Shown here: piece after piece, positions 20,687-29,542 of the stretch
How the letters are laid out: each line of letters begins with the position of its first letter
Numbering within the stretch: position 1 is the first letter of the stretch
NCBI GenBank assembly: GCA_030831945.1
Contig: JAURKC010000012.1
Location: 33,765-97,764 of the forward strand
Length of the DNA stretch: 64,000 nucleotides
Direction: 5' to 3'
From: Ferruginibacter sp.
GTDB taxonomy: Bacteria > Bacteroidota > Bacteroidia > Chitinophagales > Chitinophagaceae
Notes under the pieces: model-generated
What the model saw: the letters and a program-made list of their open reading frames with translations, nothing else
What the model was told of the DNA's origin: nothing
Database searches by the model: none
Made by a program: the position numbers and the translations under genes

Positions 20687-20968
20687 TTATACGATTGCCA
20701 AAATATCGCTTTCTCTCATGATTAGGTATTCAATACCATCAATCGTGATTTCAGTTCCAGCGTATTTACCATATAAAACGGTATCACCACTTTTTACTGT
20801 TACAGGTTCGTCTTTCTTACCTGGACCTGCTGCAAGTACAATACCACGTTGTGGCTTTTCTTTTGCAGTATCTGGAATAATTATTCCACCAGCAGATTTT
20901 TCTTCTGCAGCCGCTGGTTGTACAATCACCCTATCATGCAAGGGCGTAATGCTTAGCTTCTTAGCCAT
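20687..20968 (-). CDS. groES: Co-chaperonin GroES
   Basis: A 93-residue lid subunit of the GroEL chamber. It shows [11 protein letters not shown] at the start, the mobile loop [19 protein letters not shown] (about residues 22-40), [12 protein letters not shown] and the dome-region [11 protein letters not shown] with [13 protein letters not shown] at the end. First gene of the groESL operon. About 57 nt upstream is a TATATTTG-type -7 box on the minus strand (CAAATATA at 21025-21032) but without a good -33 partner. Confidence 0.98.
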   Translation of the reverse strand: MAKKLSITPLHDRVIVQPAAAEEKSAGGIIIPDTAKEKPQRGIVLAAGPGKKDEPVTVKSGDTVLYGKYAGTEITIDGIEYLIMRESDILAIV

Positions 20969-21378
20969 AATTGTATTAAATTTTAATTAGTTGAAAAAGT
21001 AAACCCTGCAATTTTGCCGGGCAGCAAATATAAGCCAATTTCATACCAACTCATTTATAAAAGAATAGTTGTCATATTTTATTCAAAAAAACCGGATTTA
21101 ATGGGTTTTTAATGAAAATTAGTCAGATTATAAGGGGATTTAACAGGGAATTTTGTCAGTAAGCTAAATCTATATATTATGAAAATGGTTAAAATATCAA
21201 CGCTAAAAAAAATAAAAATGACATTTCTCCTAAATAATTGGCAGTAAATAGTAATCACAAGCTTGTTAAAAATGACAAAAAACTATCTACTATATTCTTA
21301 AACTAAAAAAAGCAGTCCACCTAAAATTTAAAAGGCGGTTAAAATGTTTACATTTGCATCTCAAAAGTTCTTATTGAA
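20969..21378. other. Divergent intergenic region between groES and nusB
   Basis: About 410 nt of A/T-rich DNA without a credible gene. It holds a minus-strand -7 box (CAAATATA, 21025-21032) for groESL and the nusB -7 box at 21349-21356. No CIRCE inverted repeat, tRNA or riboswitch pattern was seen. Confidence 0.6.
21349..21356 (+). promoter_or_regulatory. TAnnTTTG -7 element upstream of nusB
   Basis: TACATTTG ends 22 nt before the nusB ATG. At the -33 position only TTTA (18 nt spacing) is present, a weak partner. Confidence 0.5.
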
Positions 21379-22311
21379 ATGATTAGCAGAAGAAATATCC
21401 GGGTTAAAGTAATGCAAAGCCTTTACGTATTAGATAGCATTAATGGTGACCTAAAACCCGGCCAAGCGGTTAATTTATTAAAAAAGCAAATCGACCAATC
21501 CCGTCAACTTTTTATATACCTCATTTACTTTATTATTGAAGTTGCTCGCTATGCTGAAAAAGATGCGATCAAAAAGGCATCTAAACATTTACCCTCTCAA
21601 AGTGATCTAAATATTAACACCAAAATAGTTGGAAACGAACTCATTTGGAAAATAGTTGAATTACCTAGTTATATCTCAGCGGTGGCAGAAAGTAAACCCC
21701 AGTTAATTGCAGATGACGAATTGCTAAGAAAGACTTATCTCCATTTGATTGAATCGGAAGAATACAAGGATTATATTGAAGTAAAGAGTAGGGATAAAAA
21801 AAGTGAAAAAGATATACTTGAATTCATATTTACCAACCTAATGCTACCTAATGAAAATTTCATTGGCCATGTGGAAGAACATTTTATAAACTGGGATGAT
21901 GATGCCGAAATGATGAATATCCTTATTCAAAATTTTCTACAAAAACATGCTAACTATGATTTAAATGAAATGGTGAGCAAAGAGAAATGGGATTTCGCTA
22001 AAAATTTATTGGAGACTACGATTGATAAAAAAGAAGTTAGCATGGAATTACTAAAACCCAAACTAAAAAACTGGGATGCTGAAAGAATTGCTTCGCTAGA
22101 TTTAATTATTATTCAGATGGGTATTAGTGAATTTCTATTTTTCGATACCATTCCAACTAAAGTTACCATCAACGAATACATTGATTTAGCGAAAGATTAC
22201 AGTACCCCTCAGAGTGGGCAATTTATTAATGGAATTCTTGATAACATCCATAAAGATCTAAGCACTGAGGGAAGAATCCATAAGAAAAGTTTTAAAAATA
22301 GTACCCTGTAA
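21379..22311 (+). CDS. nusB: Transcription antitermination factor NusB (long Bacteroidota form)
   Basis: RNA-binding protein that with NusE/S10 supports rRNA antitermination. At 310 residues it is about twice the length of E. coli NusB. The N-terminal start ISRRNIRVKVMQSLYVLDS resembles the family's R-x-R-x-x-A-x-Q-x-L-Y opening, and the C-terminal core carries WDAERIASLDLIIIQMGISEFL, TIPTKVTINEYIDLAKDY and GQFINGILDNI. The middle (about 100-190) is an insertion typical of the phylum. It leads a gene run nusB-DUF1573-yajC-coaE that I recall as common in Bacteroidota. Confidence 0.93.
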   Translation: MISRRNIRVKVMQSLYVLDSINGDLKPGQAVNLLKKQIDQSRQLFIYLIYFIIEVARYAEKDAIKKASKHLPSQSDLNINTKIVGNELIWKIVELPSYISAVAESKPQLIADDELLRKTYLHLIESEEYKDYIEVKSRDKKSEKDILEFIFTNLMLPNENFIGHVEEHFINWDDDAEMMNILIQNFLQKHANYDLNEMVSKEKWDFAKNLLETTIDKKEVSMELLKPKLKNWDAERIASLDLIIIQMGISEFLFFDTIPTKVTINEYIDLAKDYSTPQSGQFINGILDNIHKDLSTEGRIHKKSFKNSTL

Positions 22312-22396
22312 GCTAATCGACAGGCTGGTAGCTATTTTTGGTAGGCTTGAATTAAATAAGTTCTTATTTAATAACTTTACTCTATAAATATTCAAC

Positions 22397-22831
22397 TTGA
22401 GTAAATACATCTGGGTAATATTCATGACGGCTAGTTTGATTGCATGCAATGCAAGAAGAAATAAAAAACTAGATAAAGATGCTGCAATTTTGGCGCAAAT
22501 TGCTTTACAGGACACTACGCAGGTCGAATTGATTGATAGCATATATAATTTTGGAATAATAAACGAAGGAGAAAAGGTTAGTTGCAATTTTAGATTTAAA
22601 AATGTTGGTAAAAAACCGTTAGTGATAATCAATGCCTCTGCCAGTTGCGGATGTACTATTCCAGAGAAACCAGAAAAACCTATCTTGTCAGGAGATACAG
22701 GTGTAATCAAAGTTTCATTTAATAGTACTGGTAAAAAAGGCTTCACCTCAAAATTAATTTCAGTGGAAGCGAATACTGAACCAGCATTTCCGATTTTGAT
22801 CATAGCGGGTGACGTAATGGAAACGAAATAA
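22397..22831 (+). CDS. DUF1573 domain lipoprotein
   Basis: A 144-residue exported protein. The signal peptide ends in a lipobox with Cys at residue 17 (TASLIAC). The mature part has the DUF1573 signature YNFGIINEGEKVSCNFRFKNVGKKPLV (begins near 50), ASCGCTIPEKPEKPI and GVIKVSFNSTGKKG: an Ig-like (ASPM/SPD2/Hydin-related) fold with a Cys-Gly-Cys. Translation appears to start at TTG 22397. It lies between nusB and yajC, as is usual in this phylum. Function is unknown. Confidence 0.9.
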   Translation: MSKYIWVIFMTASLIACNARRNKKLDKDAAILAQIALQDTTQVELIDSIYNFGIINEGEKVSCNFRFKNVGKKPLVIINASASCGCTIPEKPEKPILSGDTGVIKVSFNSTGKKGFTSKLISVEANTEPAFPILIIAGDVMETK

Positions 22832-22873
22832 GGAAACGAAATAATTTTTTTTTAATAATTAATATTCAACAAC

Positions 22874-23218
22874 ATGTATTTAAAAGGGATTTTATTAACC
22901 ATGGGACAAGGTGCGGCCCAAGGTGGAAGCAGTAGCTTTTCACTAATTTTTATGGGAGCAATGATTTTGGTATTTTGGCTTTTTATGATTCGCCCTCAAG
23001 CTAAAAAGGCTAAACAACAAAAAACTTTTATCAACGACCTTAAAAAAGGTGATAAAGTAATTACCATCGCAGGAATTCATGGTAGCATTAATAAAGTAAA
23101 TGAAGATGGTACACTGAGCTTAGAAGTAAGCCCAGGTAGTTACTTAAAGATTGAAAAAAGTACAGTAAGCATGGAAATGTCAGCTAGCCTTAATAAAGCA
23201 GTGACTGAAACCAAATAA
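22874..23218 (+). CDS. yajC: Preprotein translocase accessory subunit YajC
   Basis: A 114-residue single-pass membrane protein that associates with SecDF-YidC. The membrane segment (about 23-41: FSLIFMGAMILVFWLFM) is followed at once by the hallmark IRPQAKKAKQQK, then KKGDKVITIAGIHGSINKV and a beta-rich C-terminus. ATG at 22874 gives a slightly long N-terminal leader; the second Met (residue 12, 22907) is an alternative start giving MGQGAAQGGSSS. A terminator follows at 23307-23339. Confidence 0.95.
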   Translation: MYLKGILLTMGQGAAQGGSSSFSLIFMGAMILVFWLFMIRPQAKKAKQQKTFINDLKKGDKVITIAGIHGSINKVNEDGTLSLEVSPGSYLKIEKSTVSMEMSASLNKAVTETK

Positions 23219-23306
23219 GGCTTTATTACTCCATTTGGATTAAGCTGAATGCTTTCAAAAAATTGACTGATTTTCCATTGTAGGATGATAACAGTATTGA
23301 ATGGAT

Positions 23307-23339
23307 AAAAACCGGTCGAATTAAATCGACCGGTTTTTT
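23307..23339. terminator. Rho-independent terminator after yajC
   Basis: AAAAACCGGTCGA (23307-23319), a 6-nt loop, TCGACCGGTTTTT (23326 on) and T-run. It separates yajC from coaE. Confidence 0.88.
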
Positions 23340-23411
23340 AACAAAAGCTACTACTGGTAAGGTAATTATTCATCAATCATCAACTTCATTATCACTTTAA
23401 ACCATTAACCT

Positions 23412-24008
23412 ATGACGCTAAAAATTGGTATAACAGGTGGTATTGGTAGTGGAAAAACTACTATATCTAAAGTTTTTGAAGTATTGGGCATTCCTGTTTA
23501 TTATGCAGATTTGGAAGCCAAAAGATTAATGAATGAAGATGAGCTACTCAAAGAGAAAATTCAATATCATTTTGGAAAAGAATGCTATAAAAACGGAAGT
23601 ATAGATAGGAAATATCTTTCTAATTTGGTTTTTAATAATGAAAAGAAACTTTCACTACTCAATAGTATTGTTCATCCAGTTACCTTGGAAGATGCTAAAG
23701 TTTGGATGCAAAAACAGACCTCTCCTTATACCCTAAAAGAAGCAGCACTTATTTTTGAAAGTGGTTCGCAACAACAACTCGATTATGTTATCGGCGTTTA
23801 CAGTCCTACCCCTCTTAGAATTCAAAGAGTAATCAATAGAGATCAGCTAAGCCGAGAGGAAGTGAAATCTAGAATGGAAAAACAAATGGACGAAACAATT
23901 AAAATGCGTCTGTGCGATTTTGTAATCAATAATGATGAACAAGAATTAGTAATTCCTCAGGTAATTAAAATTCATGAAACCCTACTATCAAAAATTGAAC
24001 TTTCTTAA
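23412..24008 (+). CDS. coaE: Dephospho-CoA kinase
   Basis: Last step of coenzyme A synthesis: ATP-dependent 3'-phosphorylation of dephospho-CoA. The 198-residue P-loop kinase starts with LKIGITGGIGSGKTTISKVF (Walker A GGIGSGKT), followed by VYYADLEAKRLM with the substrate-binding Asp. It ends its core with the lid region RINRDQLSREEVKSRMEKQM-like sequence (about 136-156) and CDFVINND. The N-terminus and length are typical. A terminator precedes it, so it probably has its own promoter. Confidence 0.96.
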   Translation: MTLKIGITGGIGSGKTTISKVFEVLGIPVYYADLEAKRLMNEDELLKEKIQYHFGKECYKNGSIDRKYLSNLVFNNEKKLSLLNSIVHPVTLEDAKVWMQKQTSPYTLKEAALIFESGSQQQLDYVIGVYSPTPLRIQRVINRDQLSREEVKSRMEKQMDETIKMRLCDFVINNDEQELVIPQVIKIHETLLSKIELS

Positions 24009-24040
24009 CCTAGAGATATGATCCTTCAAGATCGAATTGT

Positions 24041-25669
24041 TTATTTTTTTTCATAAACCAATTCTCCATTTAAAAAAGTTTTCAAGACAACTGTTTTTAA
24101 AATTTTTGATGGATCGGCAGTCAAAAGATCGGTGTCTAATATTATAAAATCTGCTAATTTTCCTTTTTCTAAGCTACCCTTTTCGTTTTCTTCAAAATTA
24201 GCCTTCGCTGCCCAGATCGTCATTCCTTTAAGTGCTTCTTTTCTTGTTAAAGCATTTTCTATTTGAAAGCCATTTGCTGGAAATCCCTTTGCATCTTTTC
24301 TGATACTAGCTGCATAAAAAGTTTTAAAAGGGCTAATATCTTCTACAGGAAAATCGGTACCCAATGGAATCCAATTATTTTGTTTGAGTAATTGTTGATA
24401 GGCATAAGCCCCCTTTAATCGATCGCTACCAATTCTATCAATTGCCCAATACATATCAGAAGTAGCATGGGTTGGTTGAACGGAGGGGATAATACTATTA
24501 GCTCCAAATAAACCAAAGTCATTTTTATTGACCACCTGTGCATGCTCTATCCTCCAGCGCAAGTCATTTTTTCCCTTTAAGTATTTCGAATAAATGGAAA
24601 GTATGATTCGATTCCCCGAATCACCTATTGCATGTGTACACATTTGAAAACCATTGGCATATATTTTTGCTGCCACTTCGTCTAAGTGGGTCTGATTACT
24701 CAGTAAAAAACCTGTATGATCTGGCTTGTCTGAGTAAGGTGCCAGCAAACAGGCGCCTCTAGACCCCAATGCACCGTCTGCATATACTTTAATTGACCGA
24801 ATATTTAAACGACTACTTTTAATCTTGCCTCTAGAAAAAATAGAATCCAAATTCGATTCGTTATTACTCATCATTACGTATAAACGCATTTTTAATTCAT
24901 TGGATTGCTGCAGTTCCTCAATTACTTTTACATCTGCATACAGTAATCCACAATCGTCAATAGTAGTTAGTCCTACTGCAAAACAATTTGCTTGAGCCTG
25001 AAGTAAAGCGCTCTTTTTTTGCTGCAAATTTGGAGCAGGAATATTTTTACTTACCAGTTCAACCGCATTATCAATTAAAATACCAGTCAATTTTCCATCC
25101 TTTGTTTCAACCTCTCCCCCAATCAATTTGGTCCCTGGCTGAATACCATTCATTGCGATAGAATTAGCAATGGCAGCATGTCCATCGACTCTAGTAAGAA
25201 AAACTGGACGATCTGGAAAAAGCTGATCCAATTGCTGCGAGGTAGGAAAGGTTTTTATCTTCCAATCATTTTGATCCCAACCCCTTCCAATAATCCAGCC
25301 TGATTTATTTTTTAAAGAATAGGCTTTCAATTTTGATATGATCTCTTCCCAACTGGTGGTTCCTGTTAAATCAACAGTTTGCAAACCAAGTCCGTATTCC
25401 AAAAAATGAGCATGGGCATCAATGAATCCAGGATAAATATATTTCCCTTTTATATCAAGATTCTTTTTGCTTAAAAAATTCTTTTGTAATTCGGCTGTGG
25501 TTCCTGTTGCAAGAATTTTTCCCTCTTTGATTACCATTGCTTCTTTTTCCAAGAAAAGTTCATCTACCGTATAGATATGTGCATTATACACCAACAAATC
25601 GGTAGCTATTTTTTGAGTGTACCCAATTGAAGCTATGGAGACAAAAATAAATAGTAGTAATTTTTTCAT
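24041..25669 (-). CDS. Exported amidohydrolase, YtcJ/AepA-like
   Basis: A 542-residue TIM-barrel metal-dependent hydrolase of the Amidohydro_3 type. A signal peptide (about 1-18, SIASIGYTQ) sends it out of the cytoplasm. Metal-site motifs are YPGFIDAHAHFLEYG (HxH), a lysine-bearing strand (RSIKVYADGALGSRGACL), CTHAIGDSGNR, WRIEHAQVV and PLGTDFPVEDISPF with the last Asp. The end KGSLEKGKLADFIILD is the usual composite beta-sandwich closure. Substrate unknown; family members hydrolyse cyclic amides and similar compounds. Separated from the upstream gene by a strong hairpin. Confidence 0.93.
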   Translation of the reverse strand: MKKLLLFIFVSIASIGYTQKIATDLLVYNAHIYTVDELFLEKEAMVIKEGKILATGTTAELQKNFLSKKNLDIKGKYIYPGFIDAHAHFLEYGLGLQTVDLTGTTSWEEIISKLKAYSLKNKSGWIIGRGWDQNDWKIKTFPTSQQLDQLFPDRPVFLTRVDGHAAIANSIAMNGIQPGTKLIGGEVETKDGKLTGILIDNAVELVSKNIPAPNLQQKKSALLQAQANCFAVGLTTIDDCGLLYADVKVIEELQQSNELKMRLYVMMSNNESNLDSIFSRGKIKSSRLNIRSIKVYADGALGSRGACLLAPYSDKPDHTGFLLSNQTHLDEVAAKIYANGFQMCTHAIGDSGNRIILSIYSKYLKGKNDLRWRIEHAQVVNKNDFGLFGANSIIPSVQPTHATSDMYWAIDRIGSDRLKGAYAYQQLLKQNNWIPLGTDFPVEDISPFKTFYAASIRKDAKGFPANGFQIENALTRKEALKGMTIWAAKANFEENEKGSLEKGKLADFIILDTDLLTADPSKILKTVVLKTFLNGELVYEKK

Positions 25670-25699
25670 ATTAATTAAACTCTTGTGTAAAGAAAAAAA

Positions 25700-25749
25700 T
25701 ATAAAAGATAAAAATCCCCTAAAATATTAGGGGATTTTTATCTTTTATA
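25700..25749. terminator. Long 23-bp hairpin terminator
   Basis: Perfect 23-bp arms (25700-25722 and 25727-25749) around an AATA loop, with core ATCCCCTAA/TTAGGGGAT. It lies directly after the sugar dehydrogenase stop on the minus strand. The stem is unusually long and A/T-rich outside the core. Confidence 0.8.
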
Positions 25750-25761
25750 CGATCAATTATA

Positions 25762-27192
25762 TTAAACAGGTAATAATCTAAAAATAAATCCAGGAGATTC
25801 AACCGCGATATACAAATAACCATCTGGTCCCATTTTTACATACCTTACTCTACCAACATTTTTCAACAACAACTCTTCTCCAACAATTTTTCCGTCCTTA
25901 ATTTTACAGCGATTAAGGTACCTAAATCTAAGTGATCCTACCATCAAGTCGCCTTTCCAAGCCTTGTACTTATCGCCTTCTACAAATGTCATTCCACTTG
26001 GCGCAATAGAAGGTAACCAATAATGCATGGGTTGTTCCATTCCTTCCATAGCAGTTTTATCACTCATTATTTTATTATCATAATTAATACCATAAGTAAT
26101 AGCTGGCCATCCGTAATTCTTTCCTGGAACAATTACATTGATTTCATCCCCTCCCCTTGGTCCATGCTCATGTTCCAAAAGTTGACCAGTAGCAGTATTA
26201 AATAATAAACCTTGAGGATTACGATTACCATAAGCATAAATGGTAGGCTTAGCACCTGGAGTATTTACAAATGGATTGTCTGCAGGCACTTTTCCATCAT
26301 CTGTAATCCGATGAATTTTACCTAAATCATTAGCAATTGATTGCGGATTTACTTTTTCATTCCCCCTTTCACCTACTGAGAAGTAAAGTAATCCATCCTT
26401 ACCGAAAGCTAAACGAGATCCATAATGATGACGAGTTTTAGAATAAGGGAGTGCTTCAAAAATTACTTTTTGATCTTCCAATTTATCTCCATTCAATCTT
26501 GCACGCATAATAGCAGTAGTACCTAATGTTGCACCATCCTCTTTTTTAACTGCTGAATAAGAGAAATAGATAAATTGATTTTCCTTGAAATTTGGATGTA
26601 AAGCAATATCTAATAATCCACCTTGTCCTTCAGCTAAAACCTCTGGAGTACCACTAATCAAATTCATAGATTTATCTTTTCCAACTCTATAAATTTTTCC
26701 AGATTTGTCAGTCATTAATATATCACCAGTTGGTAAAAAAGTAAAGCTCCAAGGACTTCCCACACCTTTAACTATTGTATCAAGCTTGATCGTCTGTTCT
26801 GCTGAGGTAAATACATTACTTGTCTGAGGAGCACCAAAACTATATCTCTTCAACCTAGTTATTCCAGCCCCTATATAATTTGATAAGGCTACAATTTCAT
26901 CATCTGAAAGAGTATTTTCAAAGGAAGGCATTCCCTTTCCGATATTACCTTGTTTGATACTCTTGTATAGGCTTTCATTGCTACTGCCGTTTTTCCAGTT
27001 ACGATCTACAAATGCATCCACCTTTTCTCCATGGCATTTACCGCATAAATTTTTATAATTCATAGCAGCTTTTAAAGAATCTGCAACAGTTGGTTTGGTA
27101 ACCGTAAATTGATTGACTTGACTTTTCTTTAATTGAACAAAGGAAAGACTTAGGACTGCAGCAAAAAGAGAAAAAATTAAATACTTTTTCAT
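25762..27192 (-). CDS. Cytochrome c-linked PQQ-dependent sugar dehydrogenase
   Basis: A 476-residue exported fusion. After a signal peptide, a class I cytochrome c domain (about 40-115) has haem site CGKCH (Cys50, Cys53, His54) and a distal Met in KGMPSFENTLSDDEI. The larger part (about 130-476) is a GSDH-type six-bladed propeller: GSPWSFTFLPTGDILMTDKSG, GLLDIALHPNF, RHHYGSRLAFGKDGLLYFSVGERG, YAYGNRNPQGL and EHGPRGGDEINVI. The predicted job is periplasmic oxidation of a sugar or sugar alcohol using PQQ, passing electrons to its own haem. No PQQ synthesis genes are in view. Confidence 0.94.
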   Translation of the reverse strand: MKKYLIFSLFAAVLSLSFVQLKKSQVNQFTVTKPTVADSLKAAMNYKNLCGKCHGEKVDAFVDRNWKNGSSNESLYKSIKQGNIGKGMPSFENTLSDDEIVALSNYIGAGITRLKRYSFGAPQTSNVFTSAEQTIKLDTIVKGVGSPWSFTFLPTGDILMTDKSGKIYRVGKDKSMNLISGTPEVLAEGQGGLLDIALHPNFKENQFIYFSYSAVKKEDGATLGTTAIMRARLNGDKLEDQKVIFEALPYSKTRHHYGSRLAFGKDGLLYFSVGERGNEKVNPQSIANDLGKIHRITDDGKVPADNPFVNTPGAKPTIYAYGNRNPQGLLFNTATGQLLEHEHGPRGGDEINVIVPGKNYGWPAITYGINYDNKIMSDKTAMEGMEQPMHYWLPSIAPSGMTFVEGDKYKAWKGDLMVGSLRFRYLNRCKIKDGKIVGEELLLKNVGRVRYVKMGPDGYLYIAVESPGFIFRLLPV

Positions 27193-27250
27193 AAAATTTT
27201 TATTAATGGATAATTAACTGTACCCCTATATTTTGAGGGTCACATAAAAC

Positions 27251-27274
27251 AAATCTACTTAAAAAAGTAGATTT
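27251..27274. terminator. Weak hairpin between deacetylase and sugar dehydrogenase genes
   Basis: AAATCTACTT and AAGTAGATTT form a 10-bp stem with an A-rich 4-nt loop. On the minus strand it follows the deacetylase stop but its T-tract is interrupted. It overlaps a CAAATCTA box (27250-27257), a possible -7 element for the downstream dehydrogenase, so it could instead be an operator. Confidence 0.45.
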
Positions 27275-27302
27275 GACTATGAATTTATTGAAAAAAGGAG
27301 TT

Positions 27303-28142
27303 TTATTTATTGAAAGTTGTTCGCATAGCATTTAACATTCCATTGGTGGACCATGTCCCAGGAACAATCATCCTTCGAATAGTATGAAGAGGTTCGGTAG
27401 AATCTCTTTTGGTAGATAAAATGAATGCCATTTGATACCCTTTGTTTTTTAATTCAGGGATAGCCGCCTGGTTCCATAATCCAAATGGGTAAGCAAAATA
27501 TTTCAAAGGTTTGCCTGTTATTGTCTCTAATTGTTTTTTGGGATTAGAAAATTGGATATCCCAATCTGTTCCTTGATATTTAGTAACCATATGATGATCC
27601 CAAGTATGGGCTGCAATCACATGGCCGCTATCTGATAAATTTTTGATCTGTTCTTTAGTCATATAACGAGGACGATTAATCGCAACTGTCATAATAAAAA
27701 AGACTCCTTTAAATCCATACTTCTGCATTTCAGTAGCACCGATAGAAAATTGCTCGCCATCTGTATCGTCAAAAGTAATCATCACTGGCTTAGCAGGTAA
27801 CTCAACATTATTTACCAAATAATCATACAACTGATCGGGCAAAACAGCTGAATAACCACTATCAGAAAGTGCTTTCATTTGTGCAGCAAATGAAGAAGGA
27901 CCTACAGAATAACTCTTCATGTTTTCACTATCTCTTGGTTTAGCATCGCGGATATGATGATAACACAATACCGGAACTTGCTTTTTTGACAAAATAGCTG
28001 CAAGGCCATTTGCCGACTTTTTATTAGTAGCAGCGCTATTACCCAGACTGTCCACCTTAGTTTCGTTTTTATTTCCGGTTCCAGAAGAACAAGCGAAAAG
28101 AAAAGAAACTAGCATCAAAAGTGCTATACCATATTTATTCAT
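27303..28142 (-). CDS. Polysaccharide deacetylase (CE4/NodB) lipoprotein
   Basis: A 279-residue lipoprotein with lipobox FLFAC (Cys18) and a polar linker to about 45. The CE4 domain shows VLCYHHIRD (60s), motif 1 MITFDDTDGEQ (Asp125, Asp126), motif 2 AAHTWDHHMV with the metal His179 and His183, and FAYPFGLWN. It would remove N- or O-acetyl groups from an envelope or extracellular polysaccharide on the outer face of a membrane. It sits 21 nt downstream of another lipoprotein gene, and the two are probably one operon. Its specificity (chitin, peptidoglycan, PNAG) is not deducible. Confidence 0.92.
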   Translation of the reverse strand: MNKYGIALLMLVSFLFACSSGTGNKNETKVDSLGNSAATNKKSANGLAAILSKKQVPVLCYHHIRDAKPRDSENMKSYSVGPSSFAAQMKALSDSGYSAVLPDQLYDYLVNNVELPAKPVMITFDDTDGEQFSIGATEMQKYGFKGVFFIMTVAINRPRYMTKEQIKNLSDSGHVIAAHTWDHHMVTKYQGTDWDIQFSNPKKQLETITGKPLKYFAYPFGLWNQAAIPELKNKGYQMAFILSTKRDSTEPLHTIRRMIVPGTWSTNGMLNAMRTTFNK

Positions 28143-28163
28143 AAAATTAGCAATCAGTAAATA

Positions 28164-29201
28164 TTATTGATATTGTATGTAAATCGGTTTAGGTGTAAAT
28201 TGTAGTAACTCTTGGGGAGTAAACATGCCACTTGTTTTGGCTTTATTGTCATTTTTATAAAAAAGTTTAAATCCAGTAAATTGAACTGGTTCTTTATAAA
28301 TATACCGTAGATAGGTAGACCTTTTTAAGTACTTTTCACCAAATCCATCCATATCCATTACTACCTGAACCTCAGGAACTTTTTTAATACGCTCATAGTC
28401 AGTAACCATCCCTTGGGTAAATCGATGCACAATCAGTACTTTGGGTGAAAGCTTCTTTTTACGCACAATATCAGCTAGGATATCTATAGCACTATTGATA
28501 TCATCGGAATTAAATGTTCCAATTTTTGTGCCAGGCACTTCCCCATTTTTCATTGAAAATTCAGGATCAATTCCTAGATGAACAGTAGGCATTGAAAGGT
28601 ATTTTTCTAATGTTGCCACTTCTTCTTTTACTGAACTATGTCCCACTTGAATATCCAAAAACGTTAAAGCATTAATTTGCTTAGACCAATTTATTATAGT
28701 GTCAATCTGACTAAAGGGCATTCTTAAGCGATACTTTTTATCCTTTCCAGGAGCACCCTGAGCAGTTACGGCTACATAATGAAGAGAAGGAATTACATGA
28801 ACGGTTGTATCTGCTTTCTGCCAAAGATCCACTTCTTGCTTTAATTTTTTAAACATATCATCCTTGGGTATCTCTCCTAAAATACCCATCTTTTTGGAAT
28901 ATAAATTTCCGTAAAATGCAATAATTCGGTTGTATGGTAATAAGGCTCCAGCCAATGGATAAGGTGCTTTAACAGGCCACTTACCAGTAGAATCAAAATT
29001 ACATAAAGCCCGCATTTTTTTATTGTAAAGAGCTGTATCAATTGGCTCTTTAGATACGATCGATAATTCAGCTTCTTTGGCATCCTTTCCCATGCTATTT
29101 TTAATAGCATTTGCTTTTCCTGCATCGTTGCAACCAGAAGAGCATAGGAAATAACAAGAAAATAAAAGGCAAAAAAAGCTTTTAGCAAAAATTTTATTCA
29201 T
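28164..29201 (-). CDS. Lipoprotein of unknown function, possibly TIM-barrel glycosidase-like
   Basis: A 345-residue lipoprotein; the signal peptide ends CSSGC with Cys24. I do not recognise the family. The mature part has regularly spaced hydrophobic strands followed by acidic or His residues: NRIIAFYGN, VIPSLHYVAVTAQG, ALTFLDIQVGHSS, TVHLGIDPEFSM, KVLIVHRFTQGM and VQVVMDMDGFG. This order suggests a beta/alpha barrel with candidate catalytic acids in GIDPEF and MDMDGFG. That is inference from pattern only. It is the first gene of a pair with the CE4 deacetylase, reminiscent of the two domains of PgaB. Confidence 0.75.
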   Translation of the reverse strand: MNKIFAKSFFCLLFSCYFLCSSGCNDAGKANAIKNSMGKDAKEAELSIVSKEPIDTALYNKKMRALCNFDSTGKWPVKAPYPLAGALLPYNRIIAFYGNLYSKKMGILGEIPKDDMFKKLKQEVDLWQKADTTVHVIPSLHYVAVTAQGAPGKDKKYRLRMPFSQIDTIINWSKQINALTFLDIQVGHSSVKEEVATLEKYLSMPTVHLGIDPEFSMKNGEVPGTKIGTFNSDDINSAIDILADIVRKKKLSPKVLIVHRFTQGMVTDYERIKKVPEVQVVMDMDGFGEKYLKRSTYLRYIYKEPVQFTGFKLFYKNDNKAKTSGMFTPQELLQFTPKPIYIQYQ

Positions 29202-29542
29202 AAAATAATCAATGGGTTAATTATAATGCAAAAATAGACCATAAATAACTATTCTTAAACTAAATCATTGAGTTTATGGGAAATTTATTTAACCAATAAA
29301 AACGATTGATTGAATTAATGATATTTTGAAAACATAAAAGACTATCTGCCTAAAATCCAGCTAAGTTTTCTCTTAAAAAATATCAAGACTGGCAATAACA
29401 GCGGCTAAATAAAATAGCTACTTTTAAATATTGTACATCAACCTTTACATTACCGAATCAACTGCTATTCCTAACTATTAGGCATTATATTTTTTTACGT
29501 AGATTTGTTGAAAGGGCTTTATTTAAATTTAAAAAAGAATAG
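29202..29542. other. Divergent intergenic region
   Basis: 341 nt, A/T-rich, with no credible gene. It contains a minus-strand -7 box CAAAAATA (29229-29236) 27 nt before the lipoprotein ATG and a plus-strand TAGATTTG (29500-29507) for the GH20 gene. Neither has a good -33 partner. The central part shows nothing I can name. Confidence 0.5.
29500..29507 (+). promoter_or_regulatory. TAnnTTTG -7 element upstream of GH20 gene
   Basis: TAGATTTG lies 35 nt before the ATG at 29543. The -33 element is not recognisable. Confidence 0.4.

Noticed and set aside
20969..21378. CIRCE/HrcA control of groESL
   Set aside because: No TTAGCACTC-N9-GAGTGCTAA-like repeat could be found.
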